From positions 62,001-126,000 of the forward strand of contig NZ_QGDT01000008.1 of NCBI RefSeq assembly GCF_003149085.1: DNA of 64,000 bases, written 5' to 3'. Position 1 is the first letter of the stretch. Each line of letters starts with the position of its first letter. The stretch comes from Dyadobacter jejuensis. Lineage in GTDB: Bacteria; Bacteroidota; Bacteroidia; Cytophagales; Spirosomataceae. Under the pieces are notes generated by a model. The model was not told where the DNA came from, searched no databases, and saw only the letters and a program-made list of their open reading frames with translations. The position numbers and the translations under genes were made by a program. Shown piece after piece: positions 1 through 9,698 of the stretch.

Positions 1-39
1 GATATACGGATCTCATCATTTCGGGTTATAATTTTAAGC

Positions 40-3000
40 TTATCGCACTCGATACCCTTGTAAAGGCTTATCGAAGGCACCAATAAAAATCACTTCTTTC
101 TTTCCTACGGGCACCTGAAGTACCGATTTCACATCGCCCAATACCGATAAACCTACCTTGGGTTGGGATATATATTCGAATCGTCCATCGTCATGGCCCT
201 TCAACACGAAGCCATAATTAGCATCGACAGCCCCAATTTTCAGGCGATTGGCCGATTTATTGCCCAATAACAGGAAGTCTTTGATCCCATCCGAGTCTAT
301 ATCCTTGTACAAAAGGTTGGTTACAGGGGCAAATTGGGCTTGGATCGGCAATTTTTGCTTGATTAGCTTTCCATTCTTCTGTATAAATAGAGAGGTTTCT
401 AAGGTGTTAATTTTTAAAACCTTCGCACGCTGCCTCTGTTCCTCGTCGAGTATATCCTGGATGTTGGCGTCAGCATAAGCCTGGTACGATCTGAATTTCT
501 TGCGCATTCCAAATATCTGATCGTTTAACTCGTCGCGGCTCACGAAAGGATAAGGCTTCCCCTGAATGTAGAAGCTAAAAAATGGATCGAGAGAGCCATT
601 TTCATCGAAATCACCATAAACCAATTCGGCAGGTTCTTCCTCTGTGGCCCTAATTTGGGAGTTTAAACCAAAATTCCCAGCAAAGATATCCACCATCTGG
701 TCTCCGTTTACATCGGCGAGGTACAAGGTACTCCATAGCCCCTCTGGCTCTTTGTCGAAGTATTGAAGGGTGGCATCTTTGAAACCTTCTTGAGTATTCA
801 GATATATTTTTATCGGCATATACTCTCCACAAAGCACTAAGTCGGGGCGGCTATCGCCGTTAATATCGGCCCATTGGGCATCGGTTACCATGCCTATATG
901 AGAAAATGGCACCTCTCCCACTTGGAAAGTCCCCTTCCCATCGTTGATCAACAGAAACGAGGTGGGGCTTTCTGGATACCGGCCAGGAATGATGCGCCCC
1001 CCTACGAACAAATCCATATCCCCGTCCAAATCGAAATCGACGGGTCGCACACAGGACTTACTACTGGCCTTTAGGTTAGGCAATGAAAGCACCGATAGCT
1101 CGAGTCCCCCCTTCTGGTTATTTATATAGAGCTCATCTTGTAGGGCTAGGCTTCCTGCAGTATAAAACGAATACCCACCTTTGGCAATATAAAGATCGTC
1201 GTAACCATCGCCGTTGGCATCGAAAAATACGGCCGCCGACTGCGCACTGCTGTTCTCGTCGCCAATATTAAAATCGGCCAGCTTGTCAAAGGTACCATCG
1301 GGGCGTTGCATCCATATATTACCGCGACTTTCTAAATGCCCGGAAATATATATATCGGCAAGTCCATCGTTATTAATGTCGCCTTGGGCCATCACAGGAC
1401 CCACTTGAGAGTACATCGATAACATGAGCGGTTGCCTTTTAAAATCATTTTCATCGAGGGCGACATGGGTATAAGGGAAGAGCCCATCTACTGGCTCCAA
1501 CAGGCTGCTCATGCTGGGTGAGGACAGCCTTTCTTTTCTATGGCCTGCGTCCTTTTTCTCGATCGTGTGCAGCTGGTCCAGGGCTAGGTTCACCAGCCGC
1601 TGCTCCGCCCCATCGGGCCATACCACGCGCACCGAATCGATGGACTGGTGATATGCACCCATGCCAAAATGAATCCTGGTCGATACCGCCGATAAATAAC
1701 CTCTGGTGGGACTTACTTCTTGGTATTGCATTTTCCCATCGGCATACAGATATACCTTTGCCCCTAGGGCATTAATATTTCCAGTGGGCTGTTGCAGTCG
1801 AAACTGAATATAATGATGTGTATTTTCATTATGACGGTTTTCGTAAAGTGATGCGGGTTCATTGATATTATTGACCACCAGGTCCAGATCGCCGTCGTTA
1901 TCCAAATCGGCATAAATAGCCCCGGCCGACACCGCCGCCTGGTCCAGGCCCCAGTCCTGCTGCATTTTGGAAAAGGTAAGATCCCGATTATTCTTAAAAA
2001 TGTAGTTGGAAAGCCGCGTAGAAGGCATGGCGTTGACCAGATCGAGCAGGTGCACAGGCTCCCTGTCTATGGCCTTACGAATCTTATAATCGCCCCAATA
2101 CCTCAAGAAATCTTTATTGGTATAGTCTCGATAATACCCATTACTTACAAACAAGTCCTTATAACCATCGTTATCAAAGTCGGCCAATAGTGGACTCCAG
2201 CTCCAGTCGGTATTGGAAACGCCAGCAAGCTGGGCAATTTCGCTAAAAGTGCCGTCCCCATTATTCAACTGTAACATATTCCGCATAAATTGCTGATGCA
2301 AATCCTGTCGTAACATCAACTCAAAAGCCTCATAATTCTCTTGCAGTTGCAAAAGCTTTTGCCGACGATTATCTTCAGGAAGCATATCTAAAGACATCAG
2401 ATCGGGTAGGCCGTCGTTATTGAAGTCGGCAATATCGACCCCCATCGAGAACTGCGCCAAATGACGAAAATATTGCTTGGTTACGTCCTTAAAAGTCCCA
2501 TTTCTTTGATTGATATAAAGGTAATCCGACTCATTATAATCGTTGGTCACGTACATATCCGGCCATCCGTCCATATCCACATCGGCTACTGCTACGCCTA
2601 GGCCAAATGTAAGGGGGTATTGATGTATACCAGCCGCTTCGCTTACATCTACAAAGTTCCCTCCCTTATTCTCAAATAGTTTGTTTCCGGCCCACTCGTC
2701 GGTTTGTTGACGGAATTTGGCCAGTTCCATATTATCGATTTTCTTGACGCTATGGTTTAACAGCAACATATCCAAATCCCCGTCTCGGTCATAATCTAGA
2801 AACGCTGCTTGGGTGCTATAGCTCGACGAGGCCAGTCCATACTTTTCGGCCTGTTCCTCAAATTGCACCACACCTCCCTTTACACCCTGATTGATAAACA
2901 ATTGATTCTTCCGAAGAGCCTCTTCGACTTTCCCAGAATAGCAGATATATATATCCAATAAGCCATCTCCATTGACGTCGGCCATGGTAACACCCGTTTT

Positions 3001-3348
3001 CCAGCCGCCCTTTCGGCCCAACAGCTCTTTGGAGGCCGCCTTGGTGATATCCTTAAACCTAAGCCCACCCTGGTTGAGGTATAACCTATTTTCACTCATA
3101 TTGGAGGTCAAGAAGAGGTCTTCCAACCCATCGTTATTAAGGTCTCCCACGGCCACGCCGCCCCCATTATAGAAGTACTCATAGGCCATAACATTCAGAT
3201 TCTCCTTATCGTCGAGGGTGTTTTCGAACGAGATATTGGACTCTTTGCTGGGAACTTGGCGGAACAAAGGCTGCTGCCCCCAGGCATAGAGGCTTCCTAA
3301 CAAAAGGATAACAAAAACTAAAGATGGGATAAGACGTGGCATCGACAT
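40..3348 (-). CDS. Secreted FG-GAP/VCBS repeat protein with ASPIC/UnbV domain
   Basis: 1102 aa. The N-terminus is a signal peptide (MPRLIPSLVFVILLLGSLYAWG) ending near residue 24. Many calcium-binding FG-GAP/VCBS motifs of the form DxNxDGxxD follow (for example VGDLNNDGLEDLFL near residue 67) and form one beta-propeller over roughly residues 60-520. An ASPIC/UnbV segment (NALGAKVYLY...GYLSA...HFGMG...VVWPDG) lies near 525-605, and a second FG-GAP propeller near 640-1000. Such proteins are exported, probably to the cell surface, and are often encoded next to SusC/SusD pairs in Cytophagales; the biochemical role is not established. It lies downstream of susD on the same strand, with a hairpin in the 134-bp gap, so co-transcription is possible but not certain. 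The family call is firm, the function unknown. Confidence 0.9.
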   Translation of the reverse strand: MSMPRLIPSLVFVILLLGSLYAWGQQPLFRQVPSKESNISFENTLDDKENLNVMAYEYFYNGGGVAVGDLNNDGLEDLFLTSNMSENRLYLNQGGLRFKDITKAASKELLGRKGGWKTGVTMADVNGDGLLDIYICYSGKVEEALRKNQLFINQGVKGGVVQFEEQAEKYGLASSSYSTQAAFLDYDRDGDLDMLLLNHSVKKIDNMELAKFRQQTDEWAGNKLFENKGGNFVDVSEAAGIHQYPLTFGLGVAVADVDMDGWPDMYVTNDYNESDYLYINQRNGTFKDVTKQYFRHLAQFSMGVDIADFNNDGLPDLMSLDMLPEDNRRQKLLQLQENYEAFELMLRQDLHQQFMRNMLQLNNGDGTFSEIAQLAGVSNTDWSWSPLLADFDNDGYKDLFVSNGYYRDYTNKDFLRYWGDYKIRKAIDREPVHLLDLVNAMPSTRLSNYIFKNNRDLTFSKMQQDWGLDQAAVSAGAIYADLDNDGDLDLVVNNINEPASLYENRHNENTHHYIQFRLQQPTGNINALGAKVYLYADGKMQYQEVSPTRGYLSAVSTRIHFGMGAYHQSIDSVRVVWPDGAEQRLVNLALDQLHTIEKKDAGHRKERLSSPSMSSLLEPVDGLFPYTHVALDENDFKRQPLMLSMYSQVGPVMAQGDINNDGLADIYISGHLESRGNIWMQRPDGTFDKLADFNIGDENSSAQSAAVFFDANGDGYDDLYIAKGGYSFYTAGSLALQDELYINNQKGGLELSVLSLPNLKASSKSCVRPVDFDLDGDMDLFVGGRIIPGRYPESPTSFLLINDGKGTFQVGEVPFSHIGMVTDAQWADINGDSRPDLVLCGEYMPIKIYLNTQEGFKDATLQYFDKEPEGLWSTLYLADVNGDQMVDIFAGNFGLNSQIRATEEEPAELVYGDFDENGSLDPFFSFYIQGKPYPFVSRDELNDQIFGMRKKFRSYQAYADANIQDILDEEQRQRAKVLKINTLETSLFIQKNGKLIKQKLPIQAQFAPVTNLLYKDIDSDGIKDFLLLGNKSANRLKIGAVDANYGFVLKGHDDGRFEYISQPKVGLSVLGDVKSVLQVPVGKKEVIFIGAFDKPLQGYRVR

Positions 3349-3436
3349 GGTTTTTCTATAACACGATCAAGTAGGGATGAAGTAAAACTAAAAAACTCCA
3401 ACGATTAGTTGAAGTTAGTGAATTGCAATTAGAATT

Positions 3437-3473
3437 ACTCAGGGCTAGGGAAGAAATGCCCTTAGCCCTGAGT
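3437..3473 (-). terminator. Hairpin between susD-like gene and FG-GAP gene
   Basis: Inverted repeat ACTCAGGGCTA / TAGCCCTGAGT (11 bp, extended by a GGG/CCC pairing across a bulge) directly after the SusD-like stop codon. On the minus strand it is followed by AATTCTAATT rather than a clean T-run, so termination may be partial and some read-through into the FG-GAP gene is plausible. Confidence 0.5.
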
Positions 3474-3482
3474 TGTATCATT

Positions 3483-5096
3483 TTATTTATCCCACCAGCT
3501 TCGTGAGACCCAGTTATCACCACTGCTGAGCCTACCGACGGCAGCTTGGTAGTTCACCCCATTATAGGTGGCCTCCGTAGTAGGATAAGGCTGACGACGG
3601 GGAATAGCCCCACCCGAGAAATTACCCACATAATTGATTGGAGTTAATTCAGGATAGCCAGTCCGCTTCCAGTTGTTCCATGCTTCTACAAAGTTGAACA
3701 GCAAACCAGTAGTAGCCCAATATTGCTCATTGATTTGTTGCAAAGCCATGGCCTCAACCAATGGGTGTTCGGCCGCATAGGCATCGGCTGTGGCCGCACC
3801 GATGGCTGCATTACTGCCAAAAGGAGCCAAGGATTGGATACCAGCCGAAACTGCCTTCATATAATGATCGGCTGCAGTCCCGCCCACAGAAAAGCCTCTA
3901 GTAGCGGCTTCCGCCAGAAGAAGCTCTGTCTGAGCATAGGTCAGTACGAACAAAGGTGCACTTCTGTCTCTGTAGAAAGACGTTGGTCTCGAATATTTAC
4001 CAATTGGAGTAACGTTCGCCCCCGACCCGCTGGGGCCTGGATAATTTGGAGCGTTACTGATATCGGTAGCTCCTCCATTTAAATCATACCCATTGGGCAG
4101 GCCTATTTGATTGGCCGGGGTCATGTCACCGGCTTCGTCGATACTTTGATTAGCAGCAAGGCCGGCAGCCGGCACTTCGGCTATCTTACCCAGACGGGGG
4201 TCATCATTCGCTTGTAGGTAATCGATCATACGTTGGCTCCAACGCACCTGATAAATATCAGCTGGAGTAGACAAAGCCGATCCATTCCCGTTATTATATC
4301 CATTGGCCTGGTCGGCCATGATATAGGCATCGTCGGCAATACTAGCAAAGGTCCCCCCTGCCGCTGCCTTTTCGGCATAGGTCTTGGCCATTGCTTCATC
4401 GACCTTCGTCAGGCGCATGGCTAGTTTAAGCATTAACGAGTAGCCAAATTTTTTCCATTTAGTAATATCTCCATCATAGGAATAGGCATCATTGGTAGGG
4501 GCAATTCCCGCTGGATCCAAAGCAGAAACTGCAGCATCCAATCGACTCAAAAGAGAGCCATAAATACTTTCCTGAGTATCATAAGCGGGGAGCGTAATTT
4601 GATCCGACTTGGCACGCAAGGCTTCCGAATAAGGTATATCGCCATAGACGTCGGAGATATTGGCCAAACTCTGAACCTGCATGATGATAGCAATATTCAT
4701 CAAATTGGCCAACTCGGGACGATCCTTCGTAAGTTGCTCCATTTCGAAGGCAAAGCTAGCCGCCCCAAAATCGGTATTCCAAACACTCGCTAAATAGGAG
4801 TTCGTATTACTGGAAATCACATATTTGTCGGCATTACTATAATAGTTGGCCGCTCCAGATGTAGTAGATGCAAGGATCTTCACCCACATACTCTGAAAAA
4901 GGATCCCCCCGTTATAACCGGCAGTGGCCGAAGCATTTCGCCATTGTATACTCGGCAGTAATAAGTTCGCATCGAAAATATCCTGTGATGCCCGGGTAGG
5001 ATCCGTATTAATTTCATCAAAATTATCTGTACACCCGAATTGGAATAAGCCAATCAGTGCCAGGGTATAAATCGTTTTTTTCATGGTCATCATCAT
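3483..5096 (-). CDS. SusD/RagB-family outer-membrane lipoprotein (SusD-like_2 type)
   Basis: 537 aa. It has a lipoprotein signal with Cys in LIGLFQFGC, followed by DNFDEINTDPTRAS, the usual start of mature SusD-like_2 proteins. Internal features fit the alpha-helical TPR-like SusD fold: the YGDIPYSEAL and KWKKFGYSLMLKLAMR segments and the C-terminal WATTGLLFNFVEAWNNWKRTGYPEL. SusD lipoproteins cap the SusC channel and bind the imported oligomer or glycan; the substrate cannot be read from sequence. The ATG overlaps the susC TGA (ATGA), so the two are translationally coupled. Starts at codons 1, 2, 3 or 5 (MMMTMKK) are all possible; MKKTIYTLALIG gives the cleanest signal peptide. Confidence 0.93.
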   Translation of the reverse strand: MMMTMKKTIYTLALIGLFQFGCTDNFDEINTDPTRASQDIFDANLLLPSIQWRNASATAGYNGGILFQSMWVKILASTTSGAANYYSNADKYVISSNTNSYLASVWNTDFGAASFAFEMEQLTKDRPELANLMNIAIIMQVQSLANISDVYGDIPYSEALRAKSDQITLPAYDTQESIYGSLLSRLDAAVSALDPAGIAPTNDAYSYDGDITKWKKFGYSLMLKLAMRLTKVDEAMAKTYAEKAAAGGTFASIADDAYIMADQANGYNNGNGSALSTPADIYQVRWSQRMIDYLQANDDPRLGKIAEVPAAGLAANQSIDEAGDMTPANQIGLPNGYDLNGGATDISNAPNYPGPSGSGANVTPIGKYSRPTSFYRDRSAPLFVLTYAQTELLLAEAATRGFSVGGTAADHYMKAVSAGIQSLAPFGSNAAIGAATADAYAAEHPLVEAMALQQINEQYWATTGLLFNFVEAWNNWKRTGYPELTPINYVGNFSGGAIPRRQPYPTTEATYNGVNYQAAVGRLSSGDNWVSRSWWDK

Positions 5097-8000
5097 TTAA
5101 ACTTGATACTTACATTAACACCAAAGTTCCTGGTCGATGGAAGACTCGTTCCCTCAATACCTGCATAACTCAGGTTGGCACCAAAGGTAGCCTCTGGATC
5201 AATATTGGTTGTTTTCTTCATCAAAATAGCTAAATTACGCGAAGCCAAAGAGATGTTTACAGCCCGTACTAGAGGCCATTTTTCTAGTACCCTTGCAGGA
5301 ATGCTATAGCCGAATGTAAGTTGGCGTAGCTTTATAAAGTCACCATCAACCACACTCACTCCCGTTACATTATTAGCTAGAGCAGTATAATAACCTTCTG
5401 CGCTGGCCGTAACTGTATTGGCATTTCCACTCTCGGTAACGCCGGTTGTTATACCATCTCTACCCTCTAGGGTCATTTGATGTAACCCACGTCGGATAGC
5501 ATAGTTTTCAGTGGCCGAAAGAATTTTATTTCCATAGTTGTAATCGATCAAAAAGGATAGATTAAAAGGTCCGAAAGTAAAATCGTTATTAATACCACCA
5601 AATAAAGTAGGCAACACCGAACCATAGCTTTTAAGATCTCCTCTTACTGGATAGCCCGCCGCATCTACGACAATTTGTCCATCAGCAGAGTATTTGTAAT
5701 CATAAGCCTTAATCTGAGGACCGGCCTCACCCACTACAAATGCCGTTACAGCATTTCCAAGAGTTGCACGGTTACGTCCCAAGTTAATGGTCTGGTTATT
5801 CTCGTCGGTCTGTAAAATTTTATTTTTAACCGAAGTTAGGTTGAAGGACACATTCCATCCAAATTTATCCGTTTTGACAGGCGTTCCAGTCAATTGCATT
5901 TCCAACCCTTTGTTCTGAATTGACCCAGTACCCACTACCCCACTGGTATAGCCCGTTGCAGCACTGTAGTTAGCAGGCATAATTTCATTTTTGGTTTTCT
6001 GAGCATAATAGCTAAGATCAAGACCTAGGCGACTTCCGAAAAATTTCAACTCCAAACCAACTTCCACTTCACTTTTTGTAAATGGTTTAAGGAACAAGTT
6101 AGGAAGGGAGAAACCAAAGTTACCAGTTGCTACACCATTAAGTGCATTACCTACGCCGTAATAAATGGCCGTACCATAAGCCGTAGTAGGTTCGCCACTG
6201 GTCACCGCATAAGATGCCCGTAGCTTACCAAAGCTAAGATTAGGTACCTCAACCAGATCATTAAATATAAATGCCCCAGTTACCGAAGGAGTAAAGATCC
6301 CGCGATTCTCCTTAGGAAGTGTTGAATAGGTATCATAACGACCTGTAGTCCCCAAAGTAAGGAACCCTTTATAACCCAAATCTACACTATAATAAGCCGA
6401 TTGTACTTCTGTTTGAAAATAGTTATACGATCTGTTATAATTGACCACATTATTGTAGCTATATAGATACGGCAGTACAAATGGACTTCCACTGATCCCA
6501 ACTTTTTCGTATTGGTTTTTCCGAATGTTACCTCCTACTAAGGCATCAAGAGAGAAATCGGTTCCGAAATTCTTGTTCAACCCAATTAATCCATCTAGAT
6601 TCAACTCAGTACGTTGAGCGGTAGAGAGTTCGTCCAGTGCTCCCTTAGCCTCCGTTGAATAGGCCGTCCCCCAAGGTGTCACCTTAAATATTCGGTCGTT
6701 GGCATTATCGTAACCAATTCTAGCTTGAGCATACAGCCAATCGGTAAAGTCATACTTCGCCGAGGCCGCCGTAATAATCCGCTTTCTACCTACATCATTT
6801 TTGAATTGGTTAATCACAAAATACGGGTTAGTCACGTATTCATCGTCACTGAATTGAATTTCTTTGCCAGTTACAAGGTCATAACCTGGATCCAAAATCC
6901 TTTGATCGATATTAGTAGCCAAGAACAACCCGTTATTAGCATTCATCGGGCCATCGCTCAAAATGGGCTTATTGGTTACCAATTCATCCACGTAATTAGC
7001 CATTACATTCACACTCAACTTACTGGTAATGTTTTGGTCGACCGTCAAGTTGAAAGTTTTTCTGTTAAGTCCACTATTTGGAACAATGGCCTTATTATCC
7101 AAATTGGCGAACGAAAACCGGAATGATCCATTATCACCACCCTTGGTTACAGATACACTGTTGGTAAAGTTTGTTCCATCTCTGTAAAAATTCTTGATAT
7201 TATCCTTTTGTGCCGAATAGGCATAGGTATTACCATCGAACTGTATTACCTGTGATCCGTCTAAGGGAGCTCCCCAGCTCATTCGAGCGGTTTGCTGAGC
7301 CGATGCCGCAGTAGTTGGTTTTTGACCCCCAACCCCTTGTCCATATTCATACTGGAAATCAGTCAGGTCCATGGCTTTATCTACCGCATAGTTCATATTA
7401 TAATCTACGGAGAAGCTACCTTTTTTACCTTTTTTGGTGGTAATCAGAATCACCCCATTCGAAGCCCGAGCACCATAAAGTGCCGATGCCGACTGTCCCT
7501 TCAAAACGGTCATGTTTTCGATATCATCAGGGTTTAAGTTCCCAAGGCCATCGCCACCATCGGCACCACCCCACTCACCTGCACTACCCCTCTGGGTATT
7601 GTCCATAGGCACCCCGTTGATCACGATCAGCGGTGAACCTCCAGAGTTCATACTCGGCATACCCCGCATCAAAATCTTGGAAGTACCACCGGGACCACCA
7701 CTGGTTCCTTTAACATTTAAGCCGGCCACTCGACCTGCCAAAGAGTTACCAACGTTGGTTTCCCGTGCACGGGTCATGACGTCCCCGCCAATGGTAGTCA
7801 CCGAATAACCTAACTTCCGGGTCTCTTTCGATACCCCAAGTGCCGTCACCACCACCTCTTGCAAGTTGGCTACATCTGGAGCCAGATCGACGGTTATCTC
7901 ACTTCTATTACCCACGGCCACCTCTTTTTTAAGGTATCCTATTGAGGAAAAAACCAAGGTAGTACTTTCAGTGACGCCTGATATCGTAAAGTTACCTTCG

Positions 8001-8188
8001 GCATCCGCGTTTGTTCCGCGTGTAGTTCCTAATATCGTGACAGAAGCCCCAGGCAAGCCCTGTCCTGTCTCATCTAATACCTTTCCCGTAATCGACCGGT
8101 CCTGAGCCATAGCCGGGGAAATCAGCAGAACCACCATCCACAAAGGGATTATAGCTCTAAGAGAAATCTTCATAAATTGTTCCATCAT
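5093..8188 (-). CDS. SusC/RagA-family TonB-dependent outer-membrane transporter
   Basis: About 1031 aa from the chosen start. An upstream ATG at 8263 would add a 25-residue tail that spoils the signal peptide, so MMEQFMKISLRAIIP (8188), or its inner ATG at 8173, is preferred. After the signal (LLISPAMAQ) comes a carboxypeptidase-regulatory-like domain (ITGKVLDETGQGLPGASV). Next are a TonB-box-like stretch (LQEVVVTALGV) and a plug domain with the SusC signature SALYGARASNGVILITTKKG. A 22-stranded barrel ends in ...VSIKFK. It forms the outer-membrane import complex with the overlapping susD gene and is energised by TonB/ExbBD. The substrate is unknown; a candidate promoter lies far upstream at about 8.52 kb. 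Confidence 0.95.
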   Translation of the reverse strand: MMEQFMKISLRAIIPLWMVVLLISPAMAQDRSITGKVLDETGQGLPGASVTILGTTRGTNADAEGNFTISGVTESTTLVFSSIGYLKKEVAVGNRSEITVDLAPDVANLQEVVVTALGVSKETRKLGYSVTTIGGDVMTRARETNVGNSLAGRVAGLNVKGTSGGPGGTSKILMRGMPSMNSGGSPLIVINGVPMDNTQRGSAGEWGGADGGDGLGNLNPDDIENMTVLKGQSASALYGARASNGVILITTKKGKKGSFSVDYNMNYAVDKAMDLTDFQYEYGQGVGGQKPTTAASAQQTARMSWGAPLDGSQVIQFDGNTYAYSAQKDNIKNFYRDGTNFTNSVSVTKGGDNGSFRFSFANLDNKAIVPNSGLNRKTFNLTVDQNITSKLSVNVMANYVDELVTNKPILSDGPMNANNGLFLATNIDQRILDPGYDLVTGKEIQFSDDEYVTNPYFVINQFKNDVGRKRIITAASAKYDFTDWLYAQARIGYDNANDRIFKVTPWGTAYSTEAKGALDELSTAQRTELNLDGLIGLNKNFGTDFSLDALVGGNIRKNQYEKVGISGSPFVLPYLYSYNNVVNYNRSYNYFQTEVQSAYYSVDLGYKGFLTLGTTGRYDTYSTLPKENRGIFTPSVTGAFIFNDLVEVPNLSFGKLRASYAVTSGEPTTAYGTAIYYGVGNALNGVATGNFGFSLPNLFLKPFTKSEVEVGLELKFFGSRLGLDLSYYAQKTKNEIMPANYSAATGYTSGVVGTGSIQNKGLEMQLTGTPVKTDKFGWNVSFNLTSVKNKILQTDENNQTINLGRNRATLGNAVTAFVVGEAGPQIKAYDYKYSADGQIVVDAAGYPVRGDLKSYGSVLPTLFGGINNDFTFGPFNLSFLIDYNYGNKILSATENYAIRRGLHQMTLEGRDGITTGVTESGNANTVTASAEGYYTALANNVTGVSVVDGDFIKLRQLTFGYSIPARVLEKWPLVRAVNISLASRNLAILMKKTTNIDPEATFGANLSYAGIEGTSLPSTRNFGVNVSIKFK

Positions 8189-8643
8189 ACGAACCAAATT
8201 AAAAGTGTTAATTAAACCTCTATACCACATAATGTTTTGTATACAATAGTTACACCAAAACATACAATAGGTTTAGAGGCCCAAATATGAAAAAAAAATA
8301 TTTAATAAAAAAAATTAATAAATAGGAATTATTATTAATAAAAAGATAATATAGGTAGTTTAATTTATAAATTTTCCTGGATTAATCCAAGCAAAACATA
8401 TCAATTCCCAATTCTAACAATGAATATTAGAGAAAGACAATTACAATAAAATTGTGGGGTAAAACAGAATAAAAGAGAAGTATACTACCAGATACATGTC
8501 TTTTACGTTAGGGATAGGGATCAAAGATAATACCATTTGAGGTAAAAACCAATGTCAACAAGGGGAATCAAACCGTATGCATAATGAGACCCAATATTTC
8601 GAACAAGACCGGATATTTGCCTAATTTATTAATTAACAATACT
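8189..8643. other. AT-rich leader/intergenic region upstream of susC
   Basis: 455 bp of very AT-rich DNA with no credible gene. It holds a 10-bp palindrome TTGTATACAA (8237-8246), whose TTTTGTATAC part (8235-8244) recurs upstream of the second susC, and the promoter candidate at 8522-8553. If that promoter is used, susC has a long untranslated leader of about 330 nt. Confidence 0.6.
8522..8553 (-). promoter_or_regulatory. Bacteroidota-type promoter candidate for the first susCD operon
   Basis: On the minus strand a TTG at 8552-8550 is followed by exactly 20 nt and then TATCTTTG (8529-8522). This matches the Bacteroidota -7 consensus TAnnTTTG and -33 TTTG with a 19-21 nt spacer. Predicted transcription start is near 8515. 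It was found by eye; no experimental evidence. Confidence 0.5.
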
Positions 8644-9585
8644 TTAATCCCTTACAAAACCTATATTTCTCTTTAGTCCAGAAAATTTTGTTCTTTTAAT
8701 TGGAGAGTTCTTAAACACTTTAGAAAAAACTTCACTGGTAATTTCGATGAAATCTGCATCCGTAAGCTCCATAAAGGCAATAGAAGGGGTGAACCCTGGA
8801 GTCTGATGCGGGGAAGAAAATCGATTCCATGGGCAGACGTCCTGGCAGACATCGCAGCCAAAAATCCAATTTTCAAACTTCCCTTTTGCATCTTCTGGAA
8901 TCGCTTCCTTAAGTTCGATCGTATAATAACTGATGCATTTGTTACCATCTACTACGTATGGCTCCGAAATCGCATCGGTCGGACAGGCATCTAGGCAGCG
9001 GGTGCAGTTCCCACAGTAATCCCGAATGGCCCCATCGGGTTCCAGTTCCAAATCACAAATAATTTCTCCAATAAAAAAGAAGCTTCCCATGCTCCTATTG
9101 ATTAGATTGGCATTTTTACCTATCCATCCTAAACCACTTTTGGCAGCCCAGGCCTTATCCATCACGGGGGCCGAGTCCACAAAAACCCGACCTTGAACCT
9201 CGCCAATTTCCACTTCTATAGCTTCTACGAGTTGGGCCATTTTCTCCTTCAACACATAATGGTAATCGACCCCATAGGCATACTTCGATATTTTGAGGTC
9301 TTCTGGACCCTCACTACGAACGTGCTCAGGATAATAATTCAATAATACCGAAATCACACTTCGGGCCCCATCGACCAGCTTGCGGGGGTCGAGCCTCTTA
9401 TCGAAGTGGTTGGCCATATAGTGCATTTGGCCATGTGCGGCACGGTCTAGCCATTGCTCCAAACGAGGGGCCTCCTGCTCGAGGAACTCGGCCTTAGAGA
9501 TTCCACAGAAATCAAAACCAATCTCTTGCGCCTTTTGTTTGACAATACGGCTGCGCTCCTGTCGTACAATATCGGGATGAGTCAT
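8644..9585 (-). CDS. queG: Epoxyqueuosine reductase QueG
   Basis: About 313 aa from [13 protein letters not shown]; an ATG 36 nt further upstream would add 12 unusual residues. The N-terminal part carries the cobalamin-binding DUF1730 region ([41 protein letters not shown]). The C-terminal half has two 4Fe-4S clusters, [12 protein letters not shown] and [11 protein letters not shown]. QueG reduces epoxyqueuosine to queuosine in the wobble position of GUN tRNAs using B12 and iron-sulfur clusters. It ends soon after KRNIGFVRD, so it lacks the HEAT extension found in longer homologues. It is divergent from grpE, with 113 bp between the starts. Confidence 0.95.
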   Translation of the reverse strand: MTHPDIVRQERSRIVKQKAQEIGFDFCGISKAEFLEQEAPRLEQWLDRAAHGQMHYMANHFDKRLDPRKLVDGARSVISVLLNYYPEHVRSEGPEDLKISKYAYGVDYHYVLKEKMAQLVEAIEVEIGEVQGRVFVDSAPVMDKAWAAKSGLGWIGKNANLINRSMGSFFFIGEIICDLELEPDGAIRDYCGNCTRCLDACPTDAISEPYVVDGNKCISYYTIELKEAIPEDAKGKFENWIFGCDVCQDVCPWNRFSSPHQTPGFTPSIAFMELTDADFIEITSEVFSKVFKNSPIKRTKFSGLKRNIGFVRD

Positions 9586-9589
9586 ACTA

Positions 9590-9597
9590 CAAAGATA
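9590..9597 (-). promoter_or_regulatory. -7 element TATCTTTG abutting the queG start
   Basis: Perfect TAnnTTTG match on the minus strand, only 4 bp before the chosen queG ATG. If used, the mRNA would be nearly leaderless, or the start codon is further downstream. No -33 element at the normal distance was seen. Confidence 0.3.
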
Positions 9598-9669
9598 CAA
9601 AACTGAGTAGCAAAATGTCATCTTGTCAGTATTTGGACTCCTGGCAAAGTAATTTAGCAGGCTTCTGCG

Positions 9670-9677
9670 TAACTTTG
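9670..9677 (+). promoter_or_regulatory. -7 element TAACTTTG upstream of grpE
   Basis: Perfect TAnnTTTG match 21 bp before the grpE ATG at 9699. There is no TTTG at the usual -33 distance, so it is either weak or activator/alternative-sigma dependent. Confidence 0.4.
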
Positions 9678-9698
9678 CGATTTAAACAGAGCCAGAAT

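Noticed and set aside
3723-4082. 119-codon plus-strand frame inside the susD-like gene
   Set aside because: Antisense shadow of a well-supported SusD-like coding sequence.
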